From contig NC_026660.2 of NCBI RefSeq assembly GCF_000004075.3, positions 14,403,837-14,467,836 on the forward strand: DNA of 64,000 bases. The letters are read 5' to 3'. Made by a program: the position numbers and the translations under genes. Shown in pieces: positions 61,706 to 64,000 of the stretch (position 1 is its first letter; the number at the start of each line of letters is the position of its first letter). Under the pieces are notes generated by a model. The model worked only from the letters and a program-made list of their open reading frames with translations. It was not told the DNA's origin and did not search any database. This DNA comes from Cucumis sativus (lineage: Eukaryota; Streptophyta; Magnoliopsida; Cucurbitales; Cucurbitaceae).

Positions 61706-62045
61706 TGATCAATTGCTCATACATTTTTCAAGTAGTGGAAAGTAGAAATGACAATGACCAAAGAATGGACATGGTTTAACACTAACACTAAATTGATGCG
61801 GAAGCATCTTTGTCCTTTGGTCACACATATTGCCCATAACTTCCTTTATTGTAACTCTTGTTAACACCATCCCATTCCCTTATAGATTAACAATACTAAT
61901 GAACGCCACCAACAAAAGCTAGAGCAATAATAACCTAGGAATCCAAACCCCTTGGCTTGAATGGATGTGCACTCTTTTTTACTTTCATTTTGCCCATTAT
62001 ACCTTACAGCAACTGAGTGGTGGCTCTGTTGCAAGTTCATACTAC
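61706..62045 (-). pseudogene. CRE1/AHK4-like fragment, unit 6
   Basis: The frame MNLQQSHHSVAVRYNGQNES to GFGFLGYY is open from the Met near 62031 for about 56 codons. It then shifts, and CHASE words (MCDQR, HQFSVSVKP) follow with two indels. Together units 5 and 6 show the order N-terminus, membrane segment, CHASE start in one exon. The 5'-UTR-like exon of the neighbouring unit lies at about 62325-62450. Confidence 0.82.
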
Positions 62046-62964
62046 TCAACCAAACAATTAAGCCAATCTCTACCTTTTCTCTCTCCCTTCTTCAACCTTT
62101 ATCTCCTTCCTTAATAACCTCGTACTAAAGTTGCACATATATATACACAAATATAAAATCACTTTTTCTGAACAAAAAAACCAACAATCATTCAAAAGAA
62201 CCCTAGTTCAACGATCATGTGTGTGTTTAAATGCAAGCCAAAAGAACTAAAAAGTAATAATCCTCAAAATGACTCGGGACACTCTACAAAATCAAAAAAA
62301 GAACAACACAATCAGTGAACGCAAACCTGAACTGTTCGTGGAATTTCCGAGGAAATAACTTCTACTTACATCGACGATTCAAAGTACTCCCTACAACTTA
62401 AACCAAGTGCGAATTAGGATCTAAATTAGCTTTCAAAAACCGTAGAAAAAGGAAATGATAATTAATAAGAGTGTAATAGTAACATGGGGGAATTTTATAA
62501 AGTAACCTAACCCAAAATTTTAGAGATGAAATGAGTATTTATAGATTTTATTTTTAAAAAATTACCAAAGATGGATCTTATTTATTTTGATATATATTTA
62601 TATAAATATCTTAAGTAAAAGGACATGAAAAGTAATAGCGTAGACGAACCTGTTATCAAGGGATGAATTTGGCTTCCGGAGGAGAAGCCTCTTTCTTTCT
62701 TAGAAAAATGGTCAGATGCTTGAGAAGAAGCTTATTACTTGTTGAACAATCAAATGCTTCCCTTTCACAAGCTCTTACTCTTAAGCCTAACTAGCCACAC
62801 ACCCAAAAAAAAAAAAAAACAACCATACACCCCTAAAAAAAACTATAAATCATGACATCATGGTAATTTCTATCTAAGACAAGAAAAATGAATTATCTCC
62901 CTTACTCTTAAGCCTAACTAACAGAGATGTATAAAAAATGAAATCAAAATACATTTACCTAGTC

Positions 62965-63080
62965 TATTGTTGATACATTTTTCAAGTAGTGAAAAGTAGA
63001 AATGAGAATGGCCAAAGCATAGACATGGATTAACACCGACTTTGATGCAAAAGCATCTTTGTCCTTCTGGTCACACATAC
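62965..63080 (-). pseudogene. CRE1/AHK4-like fragment, unit 7, cut by an LTR
   Basis: It has the CHASE-start end of a unit ('acctagtctattgttgatac' to 'tggtcacacatac'), closely matching unit 3. It is broken at 63080 by a gypsy LTR, so the transmembrane and N-terminal parts are missing here and may lie beyond the window. Confidence 0.75.
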
Positions 63081-63303
63081 TGATGTAATTCAAAGTTGTA
63101 TTTGGGTCTTTTTTATCCAAGAATCAATTCTACCATTCTCAATTGGAGAATAGTTATTTATAGATATGAATGGTAGTTTACAATCAGTTGATTTGGTGTA
63201 ACTAATTAGTTATTTCAACTGATTAGTTAAAGAAAACAGAATGTAACAGGGATAACAACTAATACCTAACTGTAACTAACACCTTAATTGTGTAATTACA
63301 TCA
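63081..63303 (-). mobile_element. Short gypsy LTR (223 bp) with polypurine tract
   Basis: It starts TGATGTAATTCAAAG and ends TGTAATTACATCA; next to it TTCCATCCTCCCTGAG is the inverted polypurine tract. The following minus frame (to about 63420) reads LKPYYASDDLQLAD, like the C-terminal end of a gypsy integrase. So this is the 3' LTR of a second gypsy lineage inserted into receptor unit 7; the rest of the element is missing or decayed. Confidence 0.75.
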
Positions 63304-63420
63304 TTCCATCCTCCCTGAGATTGGACTCGACCACAAGTACACTAGTCGGCAAGCTGTAAATCGTCTGAAGCATAATAGGGCTTCAAATATGCAATATTGA
63401 ATACTGAGTGGATATGAGCA

Positions 63421-63760
63421 AATTAATATGAGCAAATTACTCAAATCATAATATGAAAGATAAAAGAAGCGTAAATTAAAATAAAACAATGCCTACATCA
63501 TAAAAAAAACAATTAGAAAAAGAATGGAGTTTATCTAACTGTTCCTAAGAGTACTTTATTTTAAAGACATTACTAAAATGCATAACTATAAATAATATAC
63601 ACCAAGTTAAAGAAGGTACACACACGGAAAATTTTTCACGCTAGAATATATCACCACCATGCAAGTTCGAGAAACCCTTTTTCTGTGAACACACCGTAAC
63701 CAACAATCAATAATTCTGAAGTAGCCAAAAGTACGAGGGAAATAAAATGTATTTTTTAAT
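63421..63760. other. AT-rich DNA, nothing recognised
   Basis: No ORF, repeat or TE end that I can name between the gypsy remnant and the CACTA-like sequence. Confidence 0.6.
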
Positions 63761-64000
63761 TTTTATGCTTGACAAAATAAAAATATTAACTGTACTTGAA
63801 GTTGATTCTGATTCAAGTAAATATTAACTATACTTGACGTAAAAAAATGTCATGTAAAAGTTGCACTATACTTGACACTAAAACACCATCAAGTAAATTC
63901 TATACTATACTTGACGTGGAAAAAAGCGTAAAGAAAAAAGCTAACATAAAATAATTCAAAAAATTTCATGAAAATTTTGCTTTCTTCAAACTATGCTTAA
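63761..64000. mobile_element. CACTA subterminal region, cut by window end
   Basis: Repeats of 'atacttgacgt', 'catgtaaaagttgcac' and 'caagtaaatt' resemble the subterminal repeats of the element at 27548. No terminus is seen; the element should continue past 64000 or be truncated. Confidence 0.6.

Larger units (their letters stand above)
53451..63080 (-). repeat. Tandem array of a CRE1/AHK4-like gene 5' end
   Basis: At least seven decayed copies of one unit. Each unit, read on the minus strand, has an upstream stretch ('gaggagaagcctctttcttt' in plus orientation), a 5'-UTR-like exon ending CAG before GTTTGC, an intron with 'aaatgcaagc', then an exon with the N-terminal transmembrane part and the start of a CHASE domain ending at a CAG|GTAAA donor. 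Starts of the 'gagggacgaa' word at about 53980, 55905, 57130, 60145, 61415 and 62655 give spacings near 1.25 kb, with longer gaps where other repeats inserted. No copy contains kinase or receiver domains. Confidence 0.82.

Overview
The window looks like plant nuclear DNA: AT-rich, intron-bearing, and built almost entirely from nested transposable elements. The Ty3/gypsy Gag and Pol types, the MULE that carries a ULP1-type protease, and the captured plant gene exons point to a dicot. A cucurbit, probably Cucumis, is my best inference; no organism marker proves it. I found no intact single-copy host gene. What remains of host genes is exon fragments carried by transposons or caught in local duplications.

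Layout. (1) 1-2813 and 45361-46937 are two parts of one duplicated block (copy I). 26423-37190 is a second copy (copy II). The shared block holds a LINE scrap and a fragment of an SRG1-like 2-oxoglutarate oxygenase gene beside a CACTA-type terminus. (2) 2814-21755 is a minus-strand Ty3/gypsy chromovirus (element A). Its left LTR was later split by another LTR (from 3190) and by a complete 9,531-bp Mutator-like element (6444-15974) that has ~120-bp TIRs and a perfect 9-bp target duplication. The MULE carries a mutated MURA transposase, a ULP1-like cysteine protease gene with DUF1985, and two tandem copies of a captured LRR-receptor-kinase 3' end. (3) 21756-25930 is a truncated second gypsy element (B), joined to A at a short microhomology.

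(4) Copy II holds a 5,061-bp CACTA element (27548-32608). Copy I keeps the matching empty site, so the insertion and its ATT target duplication can be read directly. The CACTA carries exon pieces resembling plastid pyruvate kinase and the splicing factor BUD13. It is itself hit by a 759-bp deletion derivative of the MULE. (5) 33636-35710 is another LTR. 37191-40310 is poorly identified AT-rich DNA with a LINE remnant. 40315-41119 is the 3' end of a CACTA second gene (Ulp1-like). 41120-44852 is a long sense-orientation solo-type LTR.

(6) 46938-53450 holds CACTA ends, LTR pieces, a copia-like solo LTR, a ~110-120-bp tandem array and a stretch with organelle-like composition. (7) 53451-63080 is the most unusual part: at least seven decayed copies, on the minus strand, of the 5' end of a CRE1/AHK4-type cytokinin-receptor histidine kinase gene. 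Each has the 5'-UTR exon, the transmembrane region and/or the start of the CHASE domain, mostly in ~1.25-kb units. The window closes with a 223-bp gypsy LTR and another CACTA edge.

The coding sequences do not form a pathway. They belong to selfish elements at different stages of decay. The biological interest lies in gene capture, nested insertion history and the tandem receptor-gene fragments. All comparisons were made by eye, so boundaries without a TSD or splice signal are approximate.
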